Assembly (NCBI RefSeq): GCF_023715605.1
Contig: NZ_JAMBOL010000010.1
Coordinates: forward strand, 83,747-147,746
Reading direction: 5' to 3'
Source of the DNA: Halalkalibacter oceani
GTDB lineage: Bacteria; Bacillota; Bacilli; Bacillales; Bacillaceae_D
DNA length: 64,000 nucleotides
Shown: positions 8,432-16,846 of the stretch, piece by piece
Layout: each line of letters opens with the position of its first letter
Position numbering within the stretch: the stretch's first letter is position 1
The notes under the pieces: model-generated
Seen by the model: only the letters and a program-made list of their open reading frames with translations
Database searches by the model: none
What the model was told of the DNA's origin: nothing
Made by a program: the position numbers and the translations under genes

Positions 8432-9247
8432 ATGAGTGAATTATCGTCATCACCTTTCATTAGAACGATTCAGCAAATCGTTCACCATCGCTTCTTTACA
8501 GGAACGATTATTACGTTAATTATGATTAATGCGATTATCGTCGGGTTGGAAACATATCCGGCTTTATACGGCCAATATAAAGAGCTGTTTTTTGCCATTG
8601 ATTATGTTTTATTATGGATTTTTACGATCGAAATCCTCATGCGTTTGCTGGCGGCCAGACCGACTTCCTCCTTTTTCAAAAACAGCTGGAATTGGTTTGA
8701 TCTGATCATCGTCGCCTCCAGCCACATTTTTATCGGTGCCCACTTCATTACGGTGCTGCGGATTCTCCGCGTCCTCCGGGTGCTCCGGGCGATTTCCGTC
8801 ATCCCGTCACTGCGCCGGTTGGTCGATGCTTTGCTGCTGACGATTCCGTCTCTCGGGAACATTATGATTCTGATGGGAATTATTTTCTATATTTTTGCCG
8901 TGATGGGAACGATGCTCTTTGCTTCGATCGCTCCAGAGTATTTCGGCAATCTTCAGCTGTCGCTGTTAACGCTCTTTCAGGTCGTAACGCTTGAATCGTG
9001 GGCCAGCGGCGTCATGCGGCCAATTTTTGCGGAAGCATGGTGGTCATGGATTTACTTTGTCCTCTTTATCCTTGTCGGGACGTTTGTCATCTTCAACCTC
9101 TTTATCGGGGTGATTGTCAACAATGTCGAAAAAGCAAACGAAGAAGAAAAAAATGCAGAAACAAGCAGCGAACTGACAGCCCTCCGCCAGGAAGTCGCCG
9201 AATTAAAAACAATGCTGCAAGCATTAACGAAGGAGAAGAGAAAGTAG
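8432..9247 (+). CDS. voltage-gated sodium channel, NaChBac type
   Basis: A 271-residue six-transmembrane ion channel subunit expected to form a homotetramer. Segments S1-S3 lie in residues 18-110. The S4 voltage sensor has arginines every third residue (VLRILRVLRVLRAI, about residues 109-122). The pore helix and filter read TLESWAS at residues 186-192, the same filter as the Bacillus halodurans sodium channel NaChBac. S6 is FNLFIGVIVNNV, followed by an acidic, coiled-coil-forming tail. In alkaliphilic Bacillus such channels admit sodium for motility, chemotaxis and pH control. The gene stands alone, with AGGAGGAG upstream and a hairpin after the stop. Confidence 0.92.
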   Translation: MSELSSSPFIRTIQQIVHHRFFTGTIITLIMINAIIVGLETYPALYGQYKELFFAIDYVLLWIFTIEILMRLLAARPTSSFFKNSWNWFDLIIVASSHIFIGAHFITVLRILRVLRVLRAISVIPSLRRLVDALLLTIPSLGNIMILMGIIFYIFAVMGTMLFASIAPEYFGNLQLSLLTLFQVVTLESWASGVMRPIFAEAWWSWIYFVLFILVGTFVIFNLFIGVIVNNVEKANEEEKNAETSSELTALRQEVAELKTMLQALTKEKRK

Positions 9248-9251
9248 AAGA

Positions 9252-9273
9252 GGCTGTGTCGAACGACACAGCC
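9252..9273 (+). terminator. hairpin after the sodium channel gene
   Basis: A 10-bp perfect stem GGCTGTGTCG/CGACACAGCC starts a few bases after the stop. A second stem lies at 9309-9344 (AAGCTAGAAGGAAAG pairing with CTTTCCTTCTAGCT). Neither has a long T tract. Confidence 0.5.
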
Positions 9274-9387
9274 TTAAAGCAACGAGTGGAGTCTGCGCAA
9301 GGGTTTTAAAGCTAGAAGGAAAGCGGGTTTCTTTCCTTCTAGCTGCGCGCAGTACGGAACCGTTGCCATCCTTGAGTTTGCCTCATT

Positions 9388-9415
9388 AAGAGGGTGTCCT
9401 GAAGGACATCCTCTT
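9388..9415 (-). terminator. hairpin at the end of the aspartokinase gene
   Basis: A 13-bp stem with one G-U pair (AAGAGGGTGTCCT / AGGACATCCTCTT) overlaps the last bases of the aspartokinase gene. It could serve convergent transcripts from both sides. Confidence 0.5.
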
Positions 9416-10784
9416 ATTGCACCGTCTCCCCTGCTCCGGCGAAGAATTCTTCGTAGAGGGCGCGTACGGCACGGTCGGCATCCTCCTGATGGACGCCCAG
9501 CACGAGGCTGACTTCGGAGGAGCCTTGGTTGATCATCTCAATGTTGACGTTTGCCCGTGCCAACGCTGCTGTTGCCCGGGCGGAGACACCGACGGTATTA
9601 TGCATTCCTTCCCCGACGATCATCACCATCGCAAAATCCTTCTCGACATACACATCATCGACACAAAGCTCTTCGCGAATCCGCTTGATGATGCGCGCTT
9701 CCATTTCAGGTGTCAACTGATTCTGACGGAGGATAACGGACGTATCATCAATCCCGGAAGGAATATGCTCATAGGACAGACATTCATCCTCCAAAATTTG
9801 CAGCAGCTTGCGGCCAAAGCCGACTTCCCGGTTCATCAGATACTTGCGGACATAAATCGTGGAGAAGCCTTCATCGGCCGCGATGCCGATCACCGGATTC
9901 AAAAAGTATTCCCGCTCTGAAATAATCATCGTACCGGACGAAGCTGGATTATTCGTATTTTTCACACATACCGGAATCCGTTTGCGGAAGGCTGGAATGA
10001 GCGCCTCATCATGAAAGACGGAAAATCCGGCATAGGACAGCTCGCGCATTTCACGATAGGTCATCCGCTTAATTTTGACTGGATTGGCGACAACATTCGG
10101 ATTGGCTGCGAACACCGAATCTACATCGGTGAAATTTTCATAAAGCTCAGCCTCCACTCCCGCTGCAAGAATCGAGCCGGTAATGTCCGAACCGCCGCGC
10201 GGAAATGTGACCAGCTTCCCTTCCTTCGAGTAACCGAAAAAGCCGGGAAATACAATGATTTCTTTCGTATCAGCCAGCTTCGACAGATGGTCGAATGCTT
10301 CCGGCAACACCTGGGCATTGCCCGGCTCGTCACTGACATATAAGCCGGCATCCTGCGGATTTAAATAAACCGCATTCAGACCGAGACTTTGAAAATAATT
10401 GGCGATCAATTTCGCATTATTGTCTTCTCCGCTCGCCTTAATTAAATCGATAAACGATTCCGGCTGATTCCGATCAAATTCTAGCCGTTTTCTTAAATCA
10501 GCTTCGATTGTCGCTACAATATCATCGCCCAATCCTAGTCCTGTCGCAATGTCCGAATAGCGAGCCACGACAGCCTCCAGCGCATTTTCCGTATCCCCTT
10601 GGCTTAAAGCCTCCTCAGCAAGACGAATAAGCAGATCCGTTACCTTTGTATCAGCACTGCTCCGCTTTCCTGGAGCTGAAACGACGACAATTTTCCGCTC
10701 TTTATCAGCAGCAACGATATCGGCTACTTTCTTTATTTGCTCCGCGCTCGCAACAGAGGTACCCCCAAATTTTGCTACTTTCAT
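9414..10784 (-). CDS. yclM: aspartokinase III
   Basis: Phosphorylates aspartate at the head of the lysine, threonine and methionine pathway. The kinase domain begins MKVAKFGGTSVA, with VVVSAPGK and FPRGGSDITGS. Two C-terminal ACT domains follow (about residues 300-456, with GVSARATAALARANVNIEMINQGSSEVS). At 456 residues with this N-terminus it matches B. subtilis YclM/ThrD rather than the shorter-headed LysC or DapG. I see no lysine riboswitch in the 200-base leader, so it probably responds to other signals. It is monocistronic, with an extended -10 upstream. Confidence 0.9.
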   Translation of the reverse strand: MKVAKFGGTSVASAEQIKKVADIVAADKERKIVVVSAPGKRSSADTKVTDLLIRLAEEALSQGDTENALEAVVARYSDIATGLGLGDDIVATIEADLRKRLEFDRNQPESFIDLIKASGEDNNAKLIANYFQSLGLNAVYLNPQDAGLYVSDEPGNAQVLPEAFDHLSKLADTKEIIVFPGFFGYSKEGKLVTFPRGGSDITGSILAAGVEAELYENFTDVDSVFAANPNVVANPVKIKRMTYREMRELSYAGFSVFHDEALIPAFRKRIPVCVKNTNNPASSGTMIISEREYFLNPVIGIAADEGFSTIYVRKYLMNREVGFGRKLLQILEDECLSYEHIPSGIDDTSVILRQNQLTPEMEARIIKRIREELCVDDVYVEKDFAMVMIVGEGMHNTVGVSARATAALARANVNIEMINQGSSEVSLVLGVHQEDADRAVRALYEEFFAGAGETVQ

Positions 10785-10845
10785 GTTTGCTCTCCAGCTC
10801 CTTATTTCAACATTTCTCTCTACTATCAGTTATTAGAACATTCCA

Positions 10846-10854
10846 ACTATACCA
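10846..10854 (-). promoter_or_regulatory. possible extended -10 promoter of aspartokinase
   Basis: The minus strand reads TGGTATAGT about 60 bases upstream of the aspartokinase start. No clear -35 is visible. The remaining 10855-10985 holds nothing I recognise. Confidence 0.35.
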
Positions 10855-10985
10855 TATGTAGATTATCCCGAAAAGCCCCACATAACCGATTTTTGCAAGA
10901 GATCCAATGCTCACTGGGCATGAGTGGGGATGACATCTTTCTTCCATACGATTAGCTCTTCTGGGTGGAGGATACGTAGCCATCT

Positions 10986-11273
10986 CTACTGAAAGATTGC
11001 AATCAAAAACGGCTTTCGTTCAGTTGCCAGCTCCTGATCCGTACAGCTTGATTCGCTAAGATAGGATAAGTGCCGGGCTTGAGCGAGCGTTGTTTCTTCC
11101 AGATTATTGGTCAAATCAGCTTGATCAAAACAAGCAGGGGCGCTGTATACCTTTTTTGTATGATCAATGACAACCCTTGCATCCTCTGGCGGACCGACAG
11201 ATATTGGAATCACAAAACCGAGAATGAGCAACACAACAGCTCCACCTATTAACATGATTGTCCCTTTTTTCAT
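10986..11273 (-). CDS. small membrane-anchored protein of unknown function
   Basis: A 95-residue protein I do not recognise. It has one N-terminal hydrophobic helix (IMLIGGAVVLLILGFVIPISV, about residues 6-26) that would act as an uncleaved signal anchor. An extracytoplasmic domain of about 65 residues follows, with two cysteines (ACFDQ and SCTDQ) that could form a disulfide. The ribosome site is weak (TAGGTT). It stands alone between aspartokinase and the divergent folE2. Confidence 0.6.
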   Translation of the reverse strand: MKKGTIMLIGGAVVLLILGFVIPISVGPPEDARVVIDHTKKVYSAPACFDQADLTNNLEETTLAQARHLSYLSESSCTDQELATERKPFLIAIFQ

Positions 11274-11342
11274 AGTAAACCTACTTTCTTGTCTCTTTTT
11301 CCCTTTGTAGTGTAATATGGAGGAAGCGTCAATGCAATACTA

Positions 11343-11371
11343 TTGACTTACTTAGCCGTCTTTCTTACTAT
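11343..11371 (+). promoter_or_regulatory. likely sigma-A promoter of folE2
   Basis: TTGACT (11343-11348) and TACTAT (11366-11371) with a 17-base spacer lie about 80 bases before folE2. I looked for a Zur palindrome here, as found at the B. subtilis homologue, and saw none. Confidence 0.5.
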
Positions 11372-11452
11372 TTGAATATTGGGTAGAAAAAAAGCGAGGA
11401 ACCATAAGCTAGGTCTAGATAGAAAACATGAATTTTCAGGAGTGATGAGTAG

Positions 11453-12337
11453 ATGAAACGTTCGTTACCACCAAAGGCTGAGCGTCATCGTCACTTTGGT
11501 TCTGTCGATCCGATTGTCGGCAGCAAACCAACGGACAAAGAGAAGATGCCAGACCTTCAAAATAAACCAGATGATTTTTATTTTCCGATTCAACAAGTTG
11601 GCATTTCCAACGTTAAATACCCAGTGATGATTGAAGCGGAGCTTGCGCCGACGACGCAAACCACAACAGCGGAGTTCGCGATGACAACAAGCCTCGAGCA
11701 GGACTTTAAAGGAATTAATATGAGCCGTTTAACCGAACAGCTCCATCTCTTTTTCCAAACTCACCTGCTATCAGTTGAAACGCTGCGTGAATTTACAGCG
11801 ATTTTGGCGAAGGAAATGAAACAGACGAGTTCGAACGTTCGCGTAACGTTTCCGTGGTTCTTTACGAAATCAAGTCCCGCCCTGCAAAAGGAAGGGATGG
11901 CTCACGCCGACGTGACATACGATGTCACCTATGACGAAAAAGAAGGCTATCAATCGAAGATCACCTTAACCGCCGCTGTCACGACGCTCTGCCCGTGCTC
12001 GAAGGAGATCAGCGAGTACAGTGCACATAATCAGCGTGGTTTTGTCACGATGACAGTGACGGTGGATGAGACATTTGATGCTGACTGGAAGAAGGTTTTA
12101 TTAGAAGCGGCGGAAACAAATGCCAGCTCGATTCTCTATCCAGTGCTGAAGCGTCCTGATGAAAAGGCCGTAACCGAGCACGCTTATGAAAACCCGCGCT
12201 TTGTCGAAGATTTGGCCCGCCTTGTCGCTGCCGACCTTTATGAGCATGAGGCGGTGCAAGCTTTTGAAATCGAATGCCGCAATGAAGAATCAATCCATCA
12301 GCATGACGCGATTGCCCGCTTATCGTTTGCGAAATAA
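11453..12337 (+). CDS. folE2: GTP cyclohydrolase FolE2 (type IB)
   Basis: Converts GTP to 7,8-dihydroneopterin triphosphate for folate synthesis. This type does not need zinc specifically, unlike FolE. The family appears in VGISNVKYPVMIE near residue 50, FPWFFTKSSPA, and the catalytic cysteine and glutamate region LCPCSKEISEYSAHNQRGFV. 294 residues is typical. The start follows CAGGAG. In B. subtilis the homologue YciA is induced by Zur under zinc limitation; no Zur box is visible here, so it may be the ordinary folate enzyme of this organism. Confidence 0.93.
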   Translation: MKRSLPPKAERHRHFGSVDPIVGSKPTDKEKMPDLQNKPDDFYFPIQQVGISNVKYPVMIEAELAPTTQTTTAEFAMTTSLEQDFKGINMSRLTEQLHLFFQTHLLSVETLREFTAILAKEMKQTSSNVRVTFPWFFTKSSPALQKEGMAHADVTYDVTYDEKEGYQSKITLTAAVTTLCPCSKEISEYSAHNQRGFVTMTVTVDETFDADWKKVLLEAAETNASSILYPVLKRPDEKAVTEHAYENPRFVEDLARLVAADLYEHEAVQAFEIECRNEESIHQHDAIARLSFAK

Positions 12338-12375
12338 CACTTCTCGATAGAAGTGGTGCGAGTAAATGAAATGAA

Positions 12376-12480
12376 GGGGGTGGGAAAAGGTTGTTCTCTT
12401 ACCTTTTCCCACCCCCAAACTAATGAGCGGAACCGTCACGATCTTTTATCTCACAACGGACTTGCGGCGCGTGAAGCCAT
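12376..12480. repeat. intergenic repeat copy B with strong hairpin
   Basis: A perfect 16-bp hairpin (12376-12391 with 12401-12416, GGGGGTGGGAAAAGGT) follows folE2. It is followed by GAGCGGAACCG (12425-12435), a shared GATCTTTTA, ACAACGG and GTGAAGC in the same order as copy A at 7128-7235. The hairpin is a likely folE2 terminator without a T tract. Confidence 0.65.
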
Positions 12481-12553
12481 GTCGACTCCATGCTTGCTAT
12501 CTAGTCTCGACTCGTCTCACCTATGTGTGGAATGACGTTTGCCGCTACCTTGC

Positions 12554-13705
12554 TCAAGACAGTTTCTGCTTTCCATCCTTCATTACCCATTCGACATTCA
12601 GCAATGCTTCACTGTCCGCCTGAACATTTCCCCGAACTGCCACAATATCCGCTTTCTTTCCTGCATGTAATGATCCGATGCTATTTTCCATTTCGCACAG
12701 CTCAGCAGCACGCGATGTAATTCCTTGTAATGCTTTTTCAAGCGGTTCGCCAATGTTCTCCAGGAAGATGACATCCTTTGCCAGTTCCCCATGTGTCGCA
12801 TCCGTTCCAACCGCATAGCGAACCCCTGATTGAAGCAGCCTTTTATGGGTGTCGAGCACCTCTTCTTTATTGCACTGGAAGCTGAGAGCGACGCTGTGCG
12901 GGACCGTATTCCATCTGTCCTGATGAAAGAAGATGCTCGGCGTTAACACGACCCAGCGACTTTGTTTTATCATCTCTTCAATTTGACGATCGTCAGCAAA
13001 ATAGGCGTGTTCGATCACATCGACTCCTTCCGCGATGCAGTCGGTCAGCCCTTTTCCACCGATCGCATGCGCCGCGACTTTCTTTCCGACCTGATGAGCT
13101 TCCTCGACGGCGACGCGGATTTCGGCCGCTGTCATATAAGAAGGAAGGAACTCTCCTTTCCGTACGGTATCCGTCGTGAAAATTTTAATAAAATCAGCTC
13201 CATGAAGCAGGTTTTCACGTACGGCCGTTCTAATTTGCTCGCCGCCGTTAAAAACCGTACCTACAGAGCCGTGCGCATGGCTTGCTTTAATGCCACGTGT
13301 ACACGTCACAATTCGCGGCCCCTCGACGATCCCCTGCTCAACCGCCTCCTTCAGGTACACATCAATGAAATTTTTATCGCCGAGACAACGGGACGTCGTA
13401 ATGCCGCTGGCAAGATCGATTTTCATATTTTCAATACCGCGCAATAGTAAGAGCGGGTCCGGATCGTTCATCAATTGCGGGTGGTTTTCAAGCTGCGGTG
13501 AGAGCGAGAGATGATCGTGGGCATCGATAAAGCCCGGTAAAAGCGTGCAGCCGTCCAGATCGATGACTTCCCTGCCCTCAGGAATTTCAATCTCGCCAAA
13601 TTTAAGCTCAATAATCGTATCACCTTCAACCGTCAGCACCGGGTCCCGCGTAAACGTTCCTTCTATACTATCAAACAGCCAGCTCGCTTTAATGTACATG
13701 GGCAT
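12554..13705 (-). CDS. amidohydrolase-superfamily metal-dependent hydrolase
   Basis: A cytoplasmic amidohydrolase of the imidazolonepropionase/Xaa-Pro dipeptidase-like group. The N-terminal beta-sandwich leads to the metal motif LLPGFIDAHDHLS (HxH, though written HDH here). Further possible ligands are in KVAAHAIGG and VIEHAYFADD, and the catalytic aspartate is in YAVGTDATHG. The final strand is GKKADIVAVRGN. The first ATG (13714) is too close to the GAGGA ribosome site, so the ATG at 13705 is preferred. It overlaps the end of the epimerase gene upstream and is the last gene of the TRAP operon. It could open a lactone or cyclic amide; the substrate is unknown. Confidence 0.8.
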   Translation of the reverse strand: MPMYIKASWLFDSIEGTFTRDPVLTVEGDTIIELKFGEIEIPEGREVIDLDGCTLLPGFIDAHDHLSLSPQLENHPQLMNDPDPLLLLRGIENMKIDLASGITTSRCLGDKNFIDVYLKEAVEQGIVEGPRIVTCTRGIKASHAHGSVGTVFNGGEQIRTAVRENLLHGADFIKIFTTDTVRKGEFLPSYMTAAEIRVAVEEAHQVGKKVAAHAIGGKGLTDCIAEGVDVIEHAYFADDRQIEEMIKQSRWVVLTPSIFFHQDRWNTVPHSVALSFQCNKEEVLDTHKRLLQSGVRYAVGTDATHGELAKDVIFLENIGEPLEKALQGITSRAAELCEMENSIGSLHAGKKADIVAVRGNVQADSEALLNVEWVMKDGKQKLS

Positions 13706-14669
13706 CGACTTCATTCCTCTTTTTCAATTCCGTTTTCAGCCAAGTAAAATATGCTTCGAGCGACTCTCTGAAGTCAGCAGAGGGCTTGTAGCCGATCTGT
13801 TCCTTATAATTGGAGACAAGCGGCCCCCTGATTGGTGCCTGAAGCACGAATGGCTCAGCCCCTTCGCCGACATTGATGTTGCTGGCGGGGCATTTTTGCT
13901 GAAGAAACTCAATGATTTCCTGGTTGGCGTATAATTGTTCACTGCTTAAATGCACGCATGGAGGTGCCTCATCTGTTTCGAGCAGGCGGACGATGCCTTC
14001 CGTCACATCATCGACATACGTGAAATTGGCGATGAAATCCCGGCCCGAGCGCTCCTCTAATTGATTTTCAGTCAGAACTTTATACGTATAATAGGCAATC
14101 GGGCCATTGCTCCAGCGCGGCTCTTTGACTGTCGGTAAGGGGCCGAATACCCAGGAGACGCGAATGTTGATCGTTTCCATTCCATAATTCACACGGTAGC
14201 AATGCAGCAGCTCCTCACTTAAGCGCTTCGTCGTCGCGTACGTATTCATCGGCGTCGCCGGCACCGTTTCATCAATTGGATCCGTTGACGTTTGTTTCCC
14301 GAAGACCGAACCGGAGCCAATATAAATGAACTTTTGAACTTGGTGGATTCTCGCCAGTTCCAATAAGCTTAATGTGCCGATTGTGTTCGTCTCCACCGCA
14401 TCTGTAGGATTAGCTTTGCAATACATTCCATTTAGATTGGCTGCCGCATGGATGATCGCATCAAAGCGATGCTTCGCAAAAAGAGCGGTAACGGTAAAAT
14501 GGTTCGTCACATCGCCTTGTTCAAATTCGATCGAATCACTACCGGTAAAGAAATCCGTATCCCGGTCAATCGTTTTATCAAACAGAACAACGTGATGCCC
14601 TTCCTGCGCCAGCCTTTTTACCGCATTCGCTCCGATCAGACCGAATCCTCCCGTAACCAAAATCTTCAT
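13689..14669 (-). CDS. NAD-dependent epimerase/dehydratase (extended SDR)
   Basis: An extended SDR of 326 residues with the NAD motif TGGFGLIGANAV at residues 7-18, the active-site serine in IGSGSVFG and YATTK (YxxxK). The fold resembles sugar-nucleotide epimerases, but in this catabolic setting it could instead oxidise a sugar acid or its lactone. It is preceded by AGAGGAGC. The gene sits 30 bases downstream of the GarR-like gene and overlaps the amidohydrolase, so all three are probably cotranscribed with the TRAP transporter. Confidence 0.8.
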   Translation of the reverse strand: MKILVTGGFGLIGANAVKRLAQEGHHVVLFDKTIDRDTDFFTGSDSIEFEQGDVTNHFTVTALFAKHRFDAIIHAAANLNGMYCKANPTDAVETNTIGTLSLLELARIHQVQKFIYIGSGSVFGKQTSTDPIDETVPATPMNTYATTKRLSEELLHCYRVNYGMETINIRVSWVFGPLPTVKEPRWSNGPIAYYTYKVLTENQLEERSGRDFIANFTYVDDVTEGIVRLLETDEAPPCVHLSSEQLYANQEIIEFLQQKCPASNINVGEGAEPFVLQAPIRGPLVSNYKEQIGYKPSADFRESLEAYFTWLKTELKKRNEVDAHVH

Positions 14670-14699
14670 TCGCCCAGCTCCTCTCTCTGTAAACGTTTT

Positions 14700-15587
14700 T
14701 TATTTCGCCGCCTGTTCAAAATCATCGCAGATTTGTTGAAAAATAGCCGTATAGTCAATACCTCCCCCGTAGTGATCCACCAATCGGGCAAACATTTCTT
14801 CTATTTTCCGTAAAAGCGGCAATTCGAGCCCTTCCTCCCGCGCTTTATCGACAGCAAGACGGACATCCTTCAGCAGCAGCTCCGCTTTAAAGCTTGGAGA
14901 GTAATCTCCGGCGATCATTCCAGCTGCCTTGTGCTCCAAATGCCAGCAGTTCGCTCCTCCCGACTGTAAAACATCGCGGACATGGTAAAGGTCGAGTCCC
15001 TCCTTTTTGGCAACCGCCAGCGCTTCACTCATTGTTGTCACCGTGCCAGCGACCATGATTTGATTGCATATTTTCGTTGTTTGCCCGGCGCCGCTTCCTC
15101 CCATATACATGACCCTTCCACCTAATACATCAAGGATATCCTTTACTTCAGAAAAATAATGACGCTCTCCCCCAACCATAATTGATAAAGTGCCTGCTTC
15201 CGCCCCGACGCGGCCGCCGCTCACCGGGGCATCGATAAAGCCGACTCCTTTTTCCTGAAAAGCATGATGGATTTCTTTTGTGACATTGGGTGAGATACTG
15301 CTCATATCAATCACGATCGTACCCGGTGCCGCATAGTGAATCACCGCCTCAGCACCGTCTGTTAAAGCCGTTTTGACATGAGGGGAATTCGGAAGCATTG
15401 TAATCACAATCTCATTTCCTTCGATCAGCTGTTCAACCGTTTTTGCTCTTTTCGCACCTTGTCTGATCAACTCCTCAACCGGCTGTTCCACCAAGTCAAA
15501 AACGGTAACATCATAACCGGCTCGAACTAAATTACCTGCCATTGGTTTTCCCATAATTCCCAACCCGATAAACGCGATTTTCTTCAT
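14700..15587 (-). CDS. beta-hydroxyacid dehydrogenase, GarR/tartronate semialdehyde reductase-like
   Basis: A 295-residue member of the 3-hydroxyisobutyrate dehydrogenase family. It has the N-terminal Rossmann motif GLGIMGKPMAGNLVRAGY, the substrate motif APVSGGRVGAEAGTLSIMVGG near residue 120 and the catalytic lysine in GQTTKICNQI. Enzymes of this group reduce tartronate semialdehyde or oxidise 3-hydroxyacids with NAD(P). In this cluster it may handle a product of sugar-acid cleavage. The start follows AAGGAGAG. No aldolase gene of the usual glucarate route is nearby, so the GarR role is not certain. Confidence 0.82.
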   Translation of the reverse strand: MKKIAFIGLGIMGKPMAGNLVRAGYDVTVFDLVEQPVEELIRQGAKRAKTVEQLIEGNEIVITMLPNSPHVKTALTDGAEAVIHYAAPGTIVIDMSSISPNVTKEIHHAFQEKGVGFIDAPVSGGRVGAEAGTLSIMVGGERHYFSEVKDILDVLGGRVMYMGGSGAGQTTKICNQIMVAGTVTTMSEALAVAKKEGLDLYHVRDVLQSGGANCWHLEHKAAGMIAGDYSPSFKAELLLKDVRLAVDKAREEGLELPLLRKIEEMFARLVDHYGGGIDYTAIFQQICDDFEQAAK

Positions 15588-15620
15588 GCCGTCTCTCCTT
15601 GTCTCTTCGTTTTACAGAAG

Positions 15621-15656
15621 AAGGCCAGAAGTCACAAACTGCTCACTTCCAGCCTT
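15621..15656 (-). terminator. intercistronic hairpin between dctP and the garR-like gene
   Basis: A 12-bp stem with two G-U pairs (AAGGCCAGAAGT / ACTTCCAGCCTT) follows dctP on the minus strand, with a pyrimidine-rich tail. It may weaken read-through, so that the binding protein is made in excess over downstream enzymes. Confidence 0.45.
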
Positions 15657-15676
15657 TTTCTTCTTATCGCAATTCG

Positions 15677-16741
15677 TTACTCCGCCGCCCGAATCCGTTC
15701 GACGAGGTCCGGAGCCCACTCCCCTTGAAACTGCTCGACAATATTGCTTTCCTCCAATTTCTTGGCAAACGCATCACGGTCCACGTCATCAATTATCGTC
15801 GTTCCATCGTCGATAATCTGCTGTCTGTAAATTTCCTCGTTTTCTTTGACGAGCTGCTTCTGATAGGTCCCCGCTTCTTCAATCGCTTCAACGACTTGTG
15901 CCTGCATCTCTTCCGGGAAGCTTTCAAACGTATCATTGTTGATGACAACGACCATTGGGGCGATTAAATGCTGGGTCGTCATCACATAATTTTGCACCTC
16001 ATGCAGCTTTGACGTATAAATCATATCGAGCGGATTTTCCTGCCCGTCAACAGTTTTTTGCTCCAGCGCGACGTACAATTGATCAAATGCCATCGGCGTC
16101 GGATTGGCGCCAAGGATTTTCCATGCTTCCACGACTAATGGAATTTCAGGAACCCGCAGCTTCATTCCATTTAAATCGTCCGGCGTCCGGATTTCCGTAT
16201 TGGCCGTCAAGTTTCGCGGCCCGCGGTGCCAGTAATCCAAAATGCGCGAATTAAGGGACTCATTGATTGCCGCATTAATTTCATCGCCGACTTCTCCATC
16301 AAGCACGCGATCTAAATGGTCGGTATCTTTAATTAAAAACGGCAATGACAACCCGCTGTATTCCGGGGCGAACATTCCGAATATCGCATCGCCGGTGATA
16401 ACCATGTCAACGGTTTGCAGCGACATTCCCTCAAGCAAGTCGCGTTCCCCGCCGAGCTGAGCATTGGCGAAAATGTTGACCGTCAGCTCTCCACCTGTTC
16501 TTTCCTCAATCAGTTCCTTGAACTTCTGTGCTCCTAAATCCGTCTCACTGTCAGTCGCGTTAATATAGCCGATATCGATCGAGTAACTGCCGCCGCCTTC
16601 CGCCGGTGCTTCCTCTCCCTGATCCCCGGCATCTGCACCCGGGTCTGCTTCCGTCTGAGTGTCGGAGCTTCCCCCGCATGCAGTGAGCAAGAATGCAAAG
16701 AGCAAGGCCATTACAGTAAAGAAAAATTTCGCTTTCATCAT
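15677..16741 (-). CDS. dctP: TRAP transporter substrate-binding lipoprotein DctP
   Basis: Binds a carboxylate outside the membrane and delivers it to DctQM. The signal peptide ends in the lipobox LTAC (Cys22), followed by an acidic linker. The mature part has DctP family features: GGERDLLEGMSLQTVDMVITGD, and AVEALNG-type region GMKLRVPEIPLVVEAWKILGANPTPMAF containing the conserved arginine that holds the substrate carboxylate. EQKTVDGQENPLDMIYTSKL follows. 354 residues. AAGGAGGG precedes the start. It lies 105 bases after dctM. Confidence 0.93.
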   Translation of the reverse strand: MMKAKFFFTVMALLFAFLLTACGGSSDTQTEADPGADAGDQGEEAPAEGGGSYSIDIGYINATDSETDLGAQKFKELIEERTGGELTVNIFANAQLGGERDLLEGMSLQTVDMVITGDAIFGMFAPEYSGLSLPFLIKDTDHLDRVLDGEVGDEINAAINESLNSRILDYWHRGPRNLTANTEIRTPDDLNGMKLRVPEIPLVVEAWKILGANPTPMAFDQLYVALEQKTVDGQENPLDMIYTSKLHEVQNYVMTTQHLIAPMVVVINNDTFESFPEEMQAQVVEAIEEAGTYQKQLVKENEEIYRQQIIDDGTTIIDDVDRDAFAKKLEESNIVEQFQGEWAPDLVERIRAAE

Positions 16742-16846
16742 TAACCCTCCTTAAAATGTACGATCAACAAGGAATAAGAGCCGTGAGATGACTTCACAAA
16801 ATCTGGCACCCCTCCTTTCAGTAGCGGGCATTCATCTGTCCATTTT

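Noticed and set aside
10785..10985. Lysine riboswitch upstream of aspartokinase
   Set aside because: The leader lacks the expected multi-helix L-box pattern and no terminator/antiterminator pair is visible.
11281..11452. Zur box upstream of folE2
   Set aside because: The B. subtilis homologue is Zur-controlled, but no TAAATCGTAATNATTACGATTTA-like palindrome is present.
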